This document shows, piece by piece, positions 1 through 8,343 of a stretch of 64,000 nucleotides of DNA. The stretch's first letter is position 1, and each line of letters begins with the position of its first letter. The notes under the pieces were generated by a model that saw only the letters and a list, made by a program, of their open reading frames with translations, made no database searches and was not told the DNA's origin. The translations under genes were made by a program, and so were the position numbers. The DNA comes from Halovibrio variabilis (GTDB taxonomy: Bacteria > Pseudomonadota > Gammaproteobacteria > Pseudomonadales > Halomonadaceae), in assembly GCF_007991175.1 (NCBI RefSeq), contig NZ_BJXV01000010.1, positions 124,001-188,000 of the forward strand. Reading direction: 5' to 3'.

Positions 1-59
1 TCGCCGGTGTCGGCAACCACAAGTGAATGTTGCTTTAACTGTTGCAGCTGGCTGGTCAT
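1..59 (-). CDS. tal: Transaldolase, N-terminal fragment cut by the window edge
   Basis: Reading back from the ATG at 59-57 gives 19 codons plus two bases. The peptide begins MTSQLQQLKQ and ends VVADTG(D), which matches the conserved start of TalB-type transaldolases (the VVADTGD motif). An AAGGAG ribosome binding site lies a few bases upstream of the ATG. It sits 70 bp downstream of xylB on the same strand, so it is probably the last gene of the polyol operon. Transaldolase moves a three-carbon unit between sugar phosphates in the non-oxidative pentose phosphate pathway, which fits disposal of xylulose 5-phosphate made by the upstream gene. Only the first 20 residues are visible, so length and completeness cannot be judged. 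Confidence 0.8.
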   Translation of the reverse strand, partial: MTSQLQQLKQHSLVVADTG

Positions 60-129
60 AAAAACTCCTTACATTTATTAAATTTTCATTTAATTTGTTT
101 CATCTTAACTGTTCACTAAGACCGCTTTA

Positions 130-1620
130 TTAAGCACTGCCATGGCGTTGTTCAAGTGCTGCGCAGTAGCGCGCATAAACCGGCTGGTAGGCGGCCACAC
201 GATCTGGATGAGGGTCGGCAAGCGTTTGCGCGTCCAAATGGACGAGCCGATCACACAACGCTTCCAGGGTGACGCCCTCGGCGCGCTGGTCACACCACGC
301 CGCCTGTATCGCAGCACCCAGCGCGGCCGCATCGGTAATCTCGGGGCAAATCACCTGGGTGCCGGTAATGTCCGCGACCATCTGCCGCCAAACCGGGCTG
401 TTAGCGCCGCCACCGATCAGGCGAATCTGGCTGGCCCCGGCGGTTAAATCACCCAACAATTCCAGCCCATAGCGTAGCCCGAAAGTGGCCCCCTCCACCA
501 CGGCCCGGCATAAATTCGCCTGGGTGGTATTTAAACTGGTCAGGCCAAGAAAGTCCGCTGAGGCGTTGGGCAACATCGGCACTCGCTCACCGTTGAAAAA
601 CGGCAGCACGGTAACCCCTTCGGCGCCTATTGGCGCGCTGGCCACTTTCTCGCCAAACGCTGCCAGATCTAAGCCAAACAGCTTGCGTACCCGCGTAGTG
701 GCCGAGGTGACATTCATGGTGCAAATCAGCGGCAGCCAGCCGCCGCTACTCGAACAGAAATTGGCTACCATGGCGCTATCGCACTCAACGGGGGTGTCTG
801 AGTAGGCGCAAACGGTACCGGAAGTGCCCAAACTCAGCGTAATCAACCCTGGGGTGATATTGCCCGTACCAATGGCACCCAGCATATTGTCACCGCCGCC
901 GGAGGAGACCACCACCTGATCGCTCAGCCCAAGTTCCTGGGCCACTGCTGGGCGCACAACGCCTACCGCCTCATGCGCCTCCAGCACACGGGGGAGAACC
1001 CGCTGGGGGTCTAATTCTGGGGCTATCTCTGCAAAAACATCTAACTGCCAGCAGCGCTTGCGAGTATCAAAATAGCCGGTGCCAGAGGCATCGCCCGCTT
1101 CTGTAACCCGCTCGCCGGTGAGCCAGAAATTGAGGTAGTCGTGGGGCAGAAGCAGGCTCTTGATACGCCGATACGCCTCCGGCTGATGCTCACGCAGCCA
1201 GGCAACTTTAGAGGCGGTGTAACCAGTTTGCAGCACTAGCCCCAGCTTCTCCAAGCAGCCCGCTTCGCCACCCAGGCGGGCGACTAAATCGGCGTTCTGG
1301 ACGCTGGTTTCGGTATCACACCACAGCTTGGCGGGGTAAACCGGCACACCGTCGTCATCCAGCGCTACCATCCCATGCTGCTGGCCAGAGACACCGATAC
1401 CACGCACTTGACTCGCCGACACTCCGGCTTTGTCCAACGCAGCAAAGAACGATTCTTTCAAGGCCGACAGCCACTCGGCCGGTGCCTGCTCCCGACGACC
1501 ATTTTCGCCTTCCTCCAAGCGGTGAGCTTGGCTTGCTTCAGCGAGAATCTTGCCGCGTTCAACGTCTATCAACACTACTTTGGTACTTTGGGTACCGCAA
1601 TCAACCCCGATATACATCAT
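130..1620 (-). CDS. xylB: Xylulokinase
   Basis: A 496-residue FGGY-family sugar kinase that phosphorylates D-xylulose to xylulose 5-phosphate in the cytoplasm. The N-terminal phosphate-binding loop (GVDCGTQSTK, about residues 5-14) is typical of XylB. SGQQHGMV near residue 78, GGGDNMLGAIG near 245 and the C-terminal LIGGGANSPVWRQMVAD are family signatures. The length fits the usual 480-500. Its ATG overlaps the stop of the upstream polyol dehydrogenase as ATGA, which suggests translational coupling. The context points to xylulose formed from arabinitol or xylitol as the substrate. Assignment to XylB rather than another FGGY kinase is strong. Confidence 0.95.
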   Translation of the reverse strand: MMYIGVDCGTQSTKVVLIDVERGKILAEASQAHRLEEGENGRREQAPAEWLSALKESFFAALDKAGVSASQVRGIGVSGQQHGMVALDDDGVPVYPAKLWCDTETSVQNADLVARLGGEAGCLEKLGLVLQTGYTASKVAWLREHQPEAYRRIKSLLLPHDYLNFWLTGERVTEAGDASGTGYFDTRKRCWQLDVFAEIAPELDPQRVLPRVLEAHEAVGVVRPAVAQELGLSDQVVVSSGGGDNMLGAIGTGNITPGLITLSLGTSGTVCAYSDTPVECDSAMVANFCSSSGGWLPLICTMNVTSATTRVRKLFGLDLAAFGEKVASAPIGAEGVTVLPFFNGERVPMLPNASADFLGLTSLNTTQANLCRAVVEGATFGLRYGLELLGDLTAGASQIRLIGGGANSPVWRQMVADITGTQVICPEITDAAALGAAIQAAWCDQRAEGVTLEALCDRLVHLDAQTLADPHPDRVAAYQPVYARYCAALEQRHGSA

Positions 1621-3122
1621 AATGTTCCTTTGGATGACACCAGACCCTCTAGCGTAGCGCGTGCGCCGCGTTCGTGCAGGGAACTGAGAGTCTCTACATA
1701 GGCTTCAACAAAGCGGGGGCTGTCGATTAAGTCGCCAAACAGCTCGCGGTTTTCGATAAAGGCCGTGGGTCGCGAGCGATTTTCGGCAGCAATCGCCGTG
1801 AGCGGCGCTTTCAAGCGATCGACAATCTCTATGGGCTCGCCCTGCTCGTCTACTCCTTCAGCGTAGCGCGCCCAGCTGGCTACCACGGCGGCGCTACGCT
1901 TTATCTCGCCGCCCTGAGCCAACTGCTGGCGAATCACCGGCACTAGCCATTTGGGGATGCGGTCGGAACTCTCGGCACAGAGCCGTGCCAAAGTATCTTT
2001 GATTTGCGGGTTGGCGAAGCGCTCAATCAGCGTTAAGCGGTAGCTTTCGAGATCGACCCCCGGCACCGGCGCCAGGGTGGGCGTGCCCTCTTCGCGCATA
2101 TAGCCCAGCAAAAAATCGACGAACAGCGAGTCCTGACACACTTCATGGGCGTAACGGTATCCGGCTAAATAGCCAAAATAGGTCAACGCCTGATGGCTGG
2201 CGTTGAGCAGGCGCAGCTTCATTAGTTCGTAGGGTTCCACGTCTTCCACCACTTGAACGCCTACTTTATCAAACGCCGGGCAGCCAAGGGGAAAGTGATC
2301 TTCCAAGACCCACTGGGTAAAGGGTTCACAGACCACCGGCCAGGCGTCCTCTACCCCAAAACGCTGAGCGAGTTCATCGATGTCATTGGGCGACGTCACC
2401 GGGGTAATACGATCCACCATGGCGTTGGGGAAGGCCACCTCTGCTTGCAGCCAGGCGCCTAACTCAGCATCCCGGGCCTGGGCATAGGCGCCGAACATAC
2501 GTTTGGCCACATCGCCGTTGCCTTGAATATTATCGCAGGACATCACGGTAAATGGTGCGATACCCCTAGCGCGACGGAGGGCTAGCGCTTCCACCACCAG
2601 CCCGAAGCTGGTGGAGGGCTGGGTAGGGTTGGCAAGATCGGCGCGCACTTGAGGATTGTCGAGATCGAACTCACCGCTCACTGGATGAAAGTTATAGCCG
2701 CCTTCGGTCACTGTCAGCGATACAATGCGAATGGCCGAATCGGCCATCTGCTCGATCACCGCCTCGGTCTCTTCGGGTGCAAACAGGTAATTGACCATGC
2801 TGCCAATGACCCGCGGCTCATACTGGCCATCTGGGTGTTTGACCACCAGGGTGTAGAGATAGTCCTGCGCTGCCAGCGCCTGCTGCATGCGTTTGTCGTC
2901 GGGCATCACGCCCACACCAACAATACCCCAATCTAGTGCTTCGCCCTGGTTCATCAATGCATCCAGGTACATCGCTTGGTGGGCGCGGTGAAAGCCGCCT
3001 ACCCCGATATGCACAATGCCGGGAGTGAGCGTCTTGCGGTCATAGCTGGGTTTGGCAACGTAACTAGGGTTGGCAACATCGTCGGTTAGCTTGCCCAGGT
3101 TGTGATTGTTAAGTTGGATCAT
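1617..3122 (-). CDS. mtlK: Mannitol 2-dehydrogenase / polyol dehydrogenase, long-chain family
   Basis: A 501-residue member of the polyol-specific long-chain dehydrogenase family, oxidising D-mannitol to D-fructose or D-arabinitol to D-xylulose with NAD. GVGGFHRAHQAMYLD near residue 40 is the family nucleotide-binding signature. The run KLRLLNASHQ carries the catalytic Lys, Asn and His. An ATG 42 bp further upstream is open, but the start at 3122 has GGAG at good spacing and gives the usual N-terminus MIQLNNHNL. It is tied by an ATGA overlap to xylokinase, so arabinitol use is as likely as mannitol use. It resembles MtlK of the Rhodobacter mannitol/sorbitol operon. Exact substrate preference cannot be read from sequence. 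Confidence 0.92.
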   Translation of the reverse strand: MIQLNNHNLGKLTDDVANPSYVAKPSYDRKTLTPGIVHIGVGGFHRAHQAMYLDALMNQGEALDWGIVGVGVMPDDKRMQQALAAQDYLYTLVVKHPDGQYEPRVIGSMVNYLFAPEETEAVIEQMADSAIRIVSLTVTEGGYNFHPVSGEFDLDNPQVRADLANPTQPSTSFGLVVEALALRRARGIAPFTVMSCDNIQGNGDVAKRMFGAYAQARDAELGAWLQAEVAFPNAMVDRITPVTSPNDIDELAQRFGVEDAWPVVCEPFTQWVLEDHFPLGCPAFDKVGVQVVEDVEPYELMKLRLLNASHQALTYFGYLAGYRYAHEVCQDSLFVDFLLGYMREEGTPTLAPVPGVDLESYRLTLIERFANPQIKDTLARLCAESSDRIPKWLVPVIRQQLAQGGEIKRSAAVVASWARYAEGVDEQGEPIEIVDRLKAPLTAIAAENRSRPTAFIENRELFGDLIDSPRFVEAYVETLSSLHERGARATLEGLVSSKGTL

Positions 3123-3194
3123 GGGACTCTCCAGCCAAGGCCTACTTGGCGCGATGGGATGCATAAAGTCAGGTAAAAAGCGCGGGTAAGTGTG

Positions 3195-3815
3195 CTAGCG
3201 CCAGCGCTGGTCTGGCGATAAACAGCAACTTTTCACTAACTGCGCGTTGAGCATGTCTTTGCGATGGGTGCGCGCTAGCGCCCCAGCGCGATCCTGGCCC
3301 ATCTCAAGCCAGCGATTGACCAGCCGCTCAATCAGCACGACGTCGTCGACGTCTATAAACAGCGTCCAATCAAACAGCGGGCGCAATTCGCGCCAGGGGG
3401 AGCGGTCAAGCAGCAGGTAGTTGCCCTCAACAATGACGATGCGCTGCTCAAGGGTAATCAGTCGCCCACCGGCACGGGCGAGATCCAGCGGGCGATCAAA
3501 CACTGGCACTGCGACTGGGTGAATTCCTTGGCGGATACGCTCAAGGTCACAGCGCAGTCCCTCCACATCGAAGGTATGAGGTGCGCCTTTTACCGGCACC
3601 TGCTGCTCGCCTAGCACGGCGTTATCGAAGTGGTAGCCGTCCATAGGCACCAACCCAGCTTGGCCTGGCAGGTATTGATTAATGGCATCGCAGAGCTGAT
3701 CGCTGCGATAAGATTTCCCCGCCCCCGGCGGCCCTGCCAGCGCTACCAGATAGCGTGATGCGCCTTCGGCAGCGCCAATAATCTGACGGGCTAACGTATC
3801 AAAATCAGGTGTCAT
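3195..3815 (-). CDS. P-loop sugar/nucleoside kinase, FrcK/YggC-like
   Basis: A 206-residue kinase of the uridine kinase/phosphoribulokinase superfamily. It has a Walker A loop GPPGAGKS near residue 27, PMDGYHFDN near 60 in the place of the substrate loop, and VIVEGNYLLLD near 130. Proteins of this type (YggC, FrcK) occur in sugar ABC-transporter operons, and FrcK lies in a rhizobial fructose uptake operon. Here it sits between sorbitol and mannitol dehydrogenases, both of which can give fructose, and no conventional PfkB fructokinase is visible. I infer a ketose kinase, possibly for fructose. The start at 3815 follows GAGG; a GTG two codons upstream is also possible. Confidence 0.75.
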   Translation of the reverse strand: MTPDFDTLARQIIGAAEGASRYLVALAGPPGAGKSYRSDQLCDAINQYLPGQAGLVPMDGYHFDNAVLGEQQVPVKGAPHTFDVEGLRCDLERIRQGIHPVAVPVFDRPLDLARAGGRLITLEQRIVIVEGNYLLLDRSPWRELRPLFDWTLFIDVDDVVLIERLVNRWLEMGQDRAGALARTHRKDMLNAQLVKSCCLSPDQRWR

Positions 3816-3822
3816 GACCACC

Positions 3823-4608
3823 TCAGTTCATCCAGTTGCCGCCATCGACATTGAGCGTCTGGGCGACCACGTAGTCACTGTCCTGGCTGGCCAAAAATAC
3901 CGCCGCGCCGGTGTGGTCTTCGGGAAGCCCCATACGCCCGAACGGCACCGCCTCGCCCACTAAGCGTTTTTTCTCACCGAGCGGGCGGCTCTCAAAACGG
4001 GCAAACAGCGCGTCGACCTCCTCCCACATCGGCGTATCCACCACGCCAGGGGCGATGCCGTTAACGTTGATGCGGTGTTTGATGAGATCCAAACCACTGG
4101 ATTGGGTAAGGCTGATGACAGCCGCTTTACTGGCGCAGTAAACGCTTACTAGGGCTTCACCGCGGCGACCTGCCTGAGAGGCCATATTGATAACCTTGCC
4201 GCCCTGGCCGCGCGCCACCATCGAACGGGCAACCGACTGCAGAGTGAAAAACATGCCTTTGGTATTGACCGCAAACTGCTTGTCAAAGCTCGCTTCGGTC
4301 ACCTCAAGCACCGGCGCCATATCAAAGATGGCGGCGTTATTGACCAGAATATCGATGCCGCCAAAGCGCTCTGTTACCACTTTGACCATGGCATCAATCG
4401 ACGTCTGATCGCAGACATTCAGCTCAACCCCCATCACCTTTTCGGCAGGCGACTGCTGCCGCAGCGTTGCCACAGCATCATCAATGGCAGCACGGTCAAT
4501 ATCCGCCACCACCACGCTGGCGCCTTCGGTTAAATAGCGCTGGGCGATGGCCAAGCCGATGCCCCGCGCGCCGCCGGTAATCACCGCAATTTTATTGTTT
4601 AGTTTCAT
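3823..4608 (-). CDS. Sorbitol dehydrogenase, short-chain type (SmoS-like)
   Basis: A 261-residue classical SDR. It shows the cofactor motif TGGARGIG (residues 10-17), an acidic residue after the second strand (VVADID) that favours NAD, NNAAI near residue 90, and the catalytic YxxxK as YCASK near 158. The C-terminus (VDGGNWMN) is typical of the SmoS group, which oxidises sorbitol to fructose and galactitol to tagatose. It follows the HAD phosphatase by 48 bp and precedes the kinase by 7 bp, so it is co-transcribed with the transporter. Sorbitol is the likeliest substrate by context, although SDR specificity cannot be fixed from sequence. Confidence 0.88.
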   Translation of the reverse strand: MKLNNKIAVITGGARGIGLAIAQRYLTEGASVVVADIDRAAIDDAVATLRQQSPAEKVMGVELNVCDQTSIDAMVKVVTERFGGIDILVNNAAIFDMAPVLEVTEASFDKQFAVNTKGMFFTLQSVARSMVARGQGGKVINMASQAGRRGEALVSVYCASKAAVISLTQSSGLDLIKHRINVNGIAPGVVDTPMWEEVDALFARFESRPLGEKKRLVGEAVPFGRMGLPEDHTGAAVFLASQDSDYVVAQTLNVDGGNWMN

Positions 4609-4656
4609 CTTGGTGCTCTCTTGTTTCGCTGTGCCGTTATTGCCAGGAAGCTTTTA

Positions 4657-5337
4657 TTAAGTGGATAAATAGCCATTGGCTTGCCACTCATCCACCAAGG
4701 CTTCCAAGCCGTGCATATGTTCTAGAATGCGCCAGGCGCCAGCCTGTAATAGTCGCGCTGACTGTTCAGTATCCACGTGACTGCCACCGACAAAACCAAT
4801 CACACACATACCTGCAGCATGGGCGGCGGTCACCCCCGCCACGCTATCCTCCACTACTAGGCAGTCCCGCGGCACCTGGCCCAATTGCGCTGCGGCTAAG
4901 CGATAGATCGCAGGGTCGGGCTTGGGGTTAGCCACCTGGTCAGCGGTAAAAATCGGCACTTCACCAAAGGCTTCAGCCAATCGTGTGCTGGCCAGCGACG
5001 CCAATACGCGGCTGCGCCGACTGTTGGAAACCACCGCCTTTTCAAGGCTAATGCCGCGAACCGCTCTATCGGCACCCTCTATGGCTTTAAGCTCCCGCAC
5101 CAGACGCGCCTCGATAGCGGTATCCACCTGTTCGGTGGCGTCCAATGGCAGGGTGTGGCCGCTTAACGCTTCAAGGTGGCGCAAGATATTTGCGGTGGTC
5201 ATGCCCAATGCTTGGCTAAGTAACGGGGTAATATCGAGGTCGGGCAGCCAGCGGCTGAGATGCTCCACCAAGGTGCCTTCAGCAAGAGCTTCGCTGTCGA
5301 CTAGCACGCCATCACAGTCAAAGATGAGCGTCCTCAT
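4657..5337 (-). CDS. HAD-superfamily sugar-phosphate phosphatase
   Basis: A 226-residue HAD hydrolase of the beta-phosphoglucomutase/GS1 subgroup. Motif I is DCDGVLVDSE at residues 8-17, with nucleophile Asp8 and acid/base Asp10. Motif II Ser is in VVSNSRRSR, and motif III/IV is KPDPAIYR followed by VVEDSVAGV. The helical cap lies between motifs I and II. Its ATG overlaps the stop of the ATPase gene as ATGA. Phosphatases of this type recur in polyol operons, where they may remove dead-end phosphates such as sugar 1-phosphates; this role is inferred. The Asp at position 10 argues for phosphatase or mutase rather than dehalogenase. Confidence 0.85.
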   Translation of the reverse strand: MRTLIFDCDGVLVDSEALAEGTLVEHLSRWLPDLDITPLLSQALGMTTANILRHLEALSGHTLPLDATEQVDTAIEARLVRELKAIEGADRAVRGISLEKAVVSNSRRSRVLASLASTRLAEAFGEVPIFTADQVANPKPDPAIYRLAAAQLGQVPRDCLVVEDSVAGVTAAHAAGMCVIGFVGGSHVDTEQSARLLQAGAWRILEHMHGLEALVDEWQANGYLST

Positions 5338-6485
5338 GCAGGCTCCTCAGAAGGCGCCCCTGGGCCGCGGTTATCGTGGCGGGTCAGCCCTGCCAGCGGG
5401 TGCTGCTGCAAGCTCGGCAGAGCCAGCCCGTCTGCCCCGAACAGGTGGGCACGCTCGGGAGCAAAGCCGAAATGCACCGTATCGTTGACCCGGTAGGCCA
5501 CGTCTCCATCGGCCATAATCGTGATTAGCTCATCGTTCATTTGTACGTAAAGCGAGGTCTGGCCACCTAGACGCTCCAAGACTTTAATTTCACCGCTCAA
5601 CGGGCCCTGTTCATCAAGCACCAGGTGTTCCGGGCGAACCCCCAGCTCCAGAGTAGCGCTCTCCTCCAGGTGGGTGCCGTCCACCGGAATGCTGCGTTCA
5701 CCACCGCCGGGCAAGCGAACACCTACTCCGCCAGGCGCTACGCCAGTCAGCGTGACCGGCAGAAAATTCATTTTTGGTGAGCCAATAAATCCCGCCACAA
5801 AGCGGTTGCACGGGTGATGGTAAAGCGCCATGGGAGACCCCACCTGCTCGACCACGCCGTCGTGGAGCACGACGATTTTATCCGCCATGGTCATCGCTTC
5901 GATCTGGTCGTGGGTGACGTAGATCATGGTGGCGTCCAGCTCATCATGCAGACGCGCCAGTTCGATGCGCATCTGCACCCGCAGCGCGGCATCCAGGTTA
6001 GAGAGCGGCTCGTCGAATAGAAAAATACTCGGGTTACGCACAATCGCCCGGCCAATCGCCACCCGCTGACGCTGACCACCGGAAAGCGCTTTGGGCTTGC
6101 GGTCTAACAGCGGCTCTAGCTGCAGAATCTTGGCCGCTTCCAGCACTTTCGCGCGCCGCTCCTCTTTGGGCACCCCGGCCAGGCGCATACTGAAGCCCAT
6201 GTTGCCCTCTACCGTCATGTGCGGGTAAAGCGCGTAGCTTTGAAACACCATGGCGAGCCCGCGGTCGGCTGGGCCAACGTCATTGATACGCTGACCGTTG
6301 ATCAAAATATCGCCGTCGGTGGCGCTCTCAAGCCCAGCAATCATGCGCATCAGGGTCGATTTACCGCAGCCCGAAGGGCCTACGAAGACCACAAATTCGC
6401 GGTCATTCACCTCAAGGTTGATACCCTTGATCACCTCAGTGTCGCCAAATCGCTTGGTAATATTGTGCAGTTGTAGTGTTGCCAT
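5334..6485 (-). CDS. smoK: Polyol ABC transporter ATP-binding protein (SmoK/MalK type)
   Basis: A 383-residue ATPase of the carbohydrate-uptake (CUT1) family. It has Walker A GPSGCGKST near residue 37, signature LSGGQRQRV near 135, Walker B IFLFDEPLSNLD near 155 and the switch His in THDQIEAM. After residue 240 comes the MalK-type regulatory OB-fold domain with GVRPEHL. It would act as a homodimer energising the two permeases that precede it. It is 12 bp downstream of the second permease and shares an ATGA junction with the HAD gene. CUT1 ATPases are similar across substrates, so the polyol assignment rests on the operon. Confidence 0.93.
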   Translation of the reverse strand: MATLQLHNITKRFGDTEVIKGINLEVNDREFVVFVGPSGCGKSTLMRMIAGLESATDGDILINGQRINDVGPADRGLAMVFQSYALYPHMTVEGNMGFSMRLAGVPKEERRAKVLEAAKILQLEPLLDRKPKALSGGQRQRVAIGRAIVRNPSIFLFDEPLSNLDAALRVQMRIELARLHDELDATMIYVTHDQIEAMTMADKIVVLHDGVVEQVGSPMALYHHPCNRFVAGFIGSPKMNFLPVTLTGVAPGGVGVRLPGGGERSIPVDGTHLEESATLELGVRPEHLVLDEQGPLSGEIKVLERLGGQTSLYVQMNDELITIMADGDVAYRVNDTVHFGFAPERAHLFGADGLALPSLQQHPLAGLTRHDNRGPGAPSEEPA

Positions 6486-6497
6486 GAGGAAGATCCT

Positions 6498-7364
6498 TTA
6501 CTTGACGGCACCAAAAGTAAGGCCACGTACCATTTGTTTTTGGGTCATCCAACCGAGTATCAAAATCGGCGCAATGGCCATGGTGGAAGCGGCAGATAGC
6601 TTGGCCCAGAACAGCCCCTCAGGGCTTGAGAATGAGGCGATATAAGCGGTTAACGGCGCTGCTTTTGAAGAAGTCAGATTGAGACTCCAGAACGCCTCGT
6701 TCCAACTTAAAATGATCGACAGCAGGCCTGTTGAAGCGATGCCCGGCAGCGTGAGTGGCAGCAGTAGAAAGAACACCTCCTGAAAGGTTGAGGCCCCATC
6801 CATACGGCCCGCTTCAAGAATGTCTTTGGGCATGTCCTTGAAGAAGGTGTAAAGCATCCACACTACAATCGGCAGATTCATCAACGTATAGATGATGATC
6901 AGCCCGGTGCGGGTATCGAGCAGGCCAACGTCGCGGAAAATGAGATAAATCGGCACCAGCACGCCGACCGGTGGCAGCATTTTGGTGGACAGCATCCATA
7001 GCAGGGTGCCTTTGGTGCGCTTGGTGGGCAAAAAGGCCATGGAGTAGGCAGCAGGAATCGCCAGTAGCAGCGCGAAGAACGTTGAGCCAAATGCCACCGC
7101 AACGCTGTTAAGCGCAAAGCGTGTATAACCCGAGCGCGCCTGCACCGCCTGGTAGCTCTCTAAGGTGGGCGAAAAAATCAGCGTGGGGTCGGCAATCGCT
7201 GCCGACTCGGTTTTAAAGCCGGTCAGGATCATCCAGAAAATCGGAAAGAAGATTACCAGCGCCACCGACCAACCTAACACCGTTATCATAGCCCGCTTGC
7301 TTTGCGCTGACCGTAAGCCAGTCACTGAGCGTGGTGCGGTCGTTGCGGAACGTAATATTGTCAT
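6498..7364 (-). CDS. smoG: Polyol ABC transporter permease 2 (SmoG type)
   Basis: A 288-residue inner-membrane permease of the CUT1 MalG group with about six membrane segments. The cytoplasmic EAA loop reads EAGRMDGASTFQEVFFLLLP near residue 190 and would dock on the ATPase. An in-frame ATG lies 93 bp further upstream, inside the preceding permease gene. The start at 7364 has GGGAG seven bases upstream and gives a normal N-terminus, so it is preferred. The C-terminus ends with the MalG-like QKQMVRGLTFGAVK. It forms the channel with the permease gene 22 bp upstream. Confidence 0.92.
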   Translation of the reverse strand: MTILRSATTAPRSVTGLRSAQSKRAMITVLGWSVALVIFFPIFWMILTGFKTESAAIADPTLIFSPTLESYQAVQARSGYTRFALNSVAVAFGSTFFALLLAIPAAYSMAFLPTKRTKGTLLWMLSTKMLPPVGVLVPIYLIFRDVGLLDTRTGLIIIYTLMNLPIVVWMLYTFFKDMPKDILEAGRMDGASTFQEVFFLLLPLTLPGIASTGLLSIILSWNEAFWSLNLTSSKAAPLTAYIASFSSPEGLFWAKLSAASTMAIAPILILGWMTQKQMVRGLTFGAVK

Positions 7365-7386
7365 TGAAGTACTCCCAGGTGCCGCT

Positions 7387-8277
7387 CTAATCTTCCAGGT
7401 TTTTGGCCACCATACGGACCAGGAAGATCGCCACGATATTGGCGAGAATGATCGCAATCACTCCACCGGCCGACGCAGTGCCCACGTCAAAATCCAGCAG
7501 TGCACGAATGTAAATCAGGTAAGCCAGATTGGTGGTCGCCAAGCCTGGGCCACCGGAGGTAGTAACAAAAATCTCGGCAAAGATGGTCAGCAGGAAGATC
7601 ATCTCAATCATGACCACTACGCTGATCGCGCGCCTTAAGTGCGGCAGGGTGATAAAGAAGAAAATCGCCACCGGCCCCGCGCCATCCATTCTTGCGGCTT
7701 CCACCTGATCCTCATCCAGCGACTGCATGGCGGTGAGTAGAATCAACAGCGCAAACGGCAGCCACTGCCACGCCACGATGATCACAATCGAGGTCAGCGG
7801 CAACGAAGAGAACCAATCGACAGCGGGCAGCCCGAAGGATTCTGCCAACCAAGCCAGCACCCCGTTTGAGGGGTGCATCATCATGTTTTTCCACACCAGC
7901 GCGCTAACGGTGGGCATCACAAAAAATGGCGAGATCGCCAGTACCCTAGCAATGCCGCGTCCCGCGAAATCCTGCTGGAACAGCACCGCCAGCAAGGTGC
8001 CGCCTACCACGGTAATTGCCAGCACCCAGCCCACCAACAGCAGCGTGTTGCCCATGGACTTCCAGAGCGCAGGGTCAGTTAACAGGTATTCATAGTTTTC
8101 CAGCCCGGCGAAGCCCGTCATACCGGGCATTAGCAGGTTGTAATACTGAAAGGAAAACCATAGCGTCATGCCCAGTGGCACAATCATCCATAGCAGCAGT
8201 AGCGTCACGGCCGGCGCTTGAAGCGACAGCGTCCTTAGCCCACCGACGGTACGGCCGGAAGCACGTGTTTTAGTCAT
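7387..8277 (-). CDS. smoF: Polyol ABC transporter permease 1 (SmoF type)
   Basis: A 296-residue CUT1 MalF-group permease with six predicted membrane helices. The first helix follows a short basic N-terminus. The EAA loop is EAARMDGAGPVAIFFFITLP near residue 195. It is the first membrane gene after the binding protein, from which it is separated by a perfect 13-bp hairpin. No strong Shine-Dalgarno sequence is seen (AGGT only), consistent with lower expression than the binding protein. It pairs with the next permease. Confidence 0.92.
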   Translation of the reverse strand: MTKTRASGRTVGGLRTLSLQAPAVTLLLLWMIVPLGMTLWFSFQYYNLLMPGMTGFAGLENYEYLLTDPALWKSMGNTLLLVGWVLAITVVGGTLLAVLFQQDFAGRGIARVLAISPFFVMPTVSALVWKNMMMHPSNGVLAWLAESFGLPAVDWFSSLPLTSIVIIVAWQWLPFALLILLTAMQSLDEDQVEAARMDGAGPVAIFFFITLPHLRRAISVVVMIEMIFLLTIFAEIFVTTSGGPGLATTNLAYLIYIRALLDFDVGTASAGGVIAIILANIVAIFLVRMVAKNLED

Positions 8278-8305
8278 GGGGTTACCTGCGGAAACAGTGT
8301 GGGGT

Positions 8306-8336
8306 AATGCCTGCCTTGACTGGCAAGGCAGGCATT
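8306..8336 (-). terminator. Intercistronic hairpin between binding protein and permease genes
   Basis: A perfect 13-bp inverted repeat (AATGCCTGCCTTG, loop ACTGG, then CAAGGCAGGCATT) lies in the 66-bp gap between smoE and smoF. There is no T-run after it on the minus strand, so it is not a classic intrinsic terminator. Hairpins at this position in binding-protein transporter operons often protect the upstream mRNA segment or partly stop transcription, so that binding protein exceeds permease. That role is inferred here. Confidence 0.75.
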
Positions 8337-8343
8337 GCGGCCA

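Noticed and set aside
4922-5488. 188-codon plus-strand frame in the HAD/ATPase region
   Set aside because: It is antisense to two conserved genes and has Ser/Arg-rich shadow composition.
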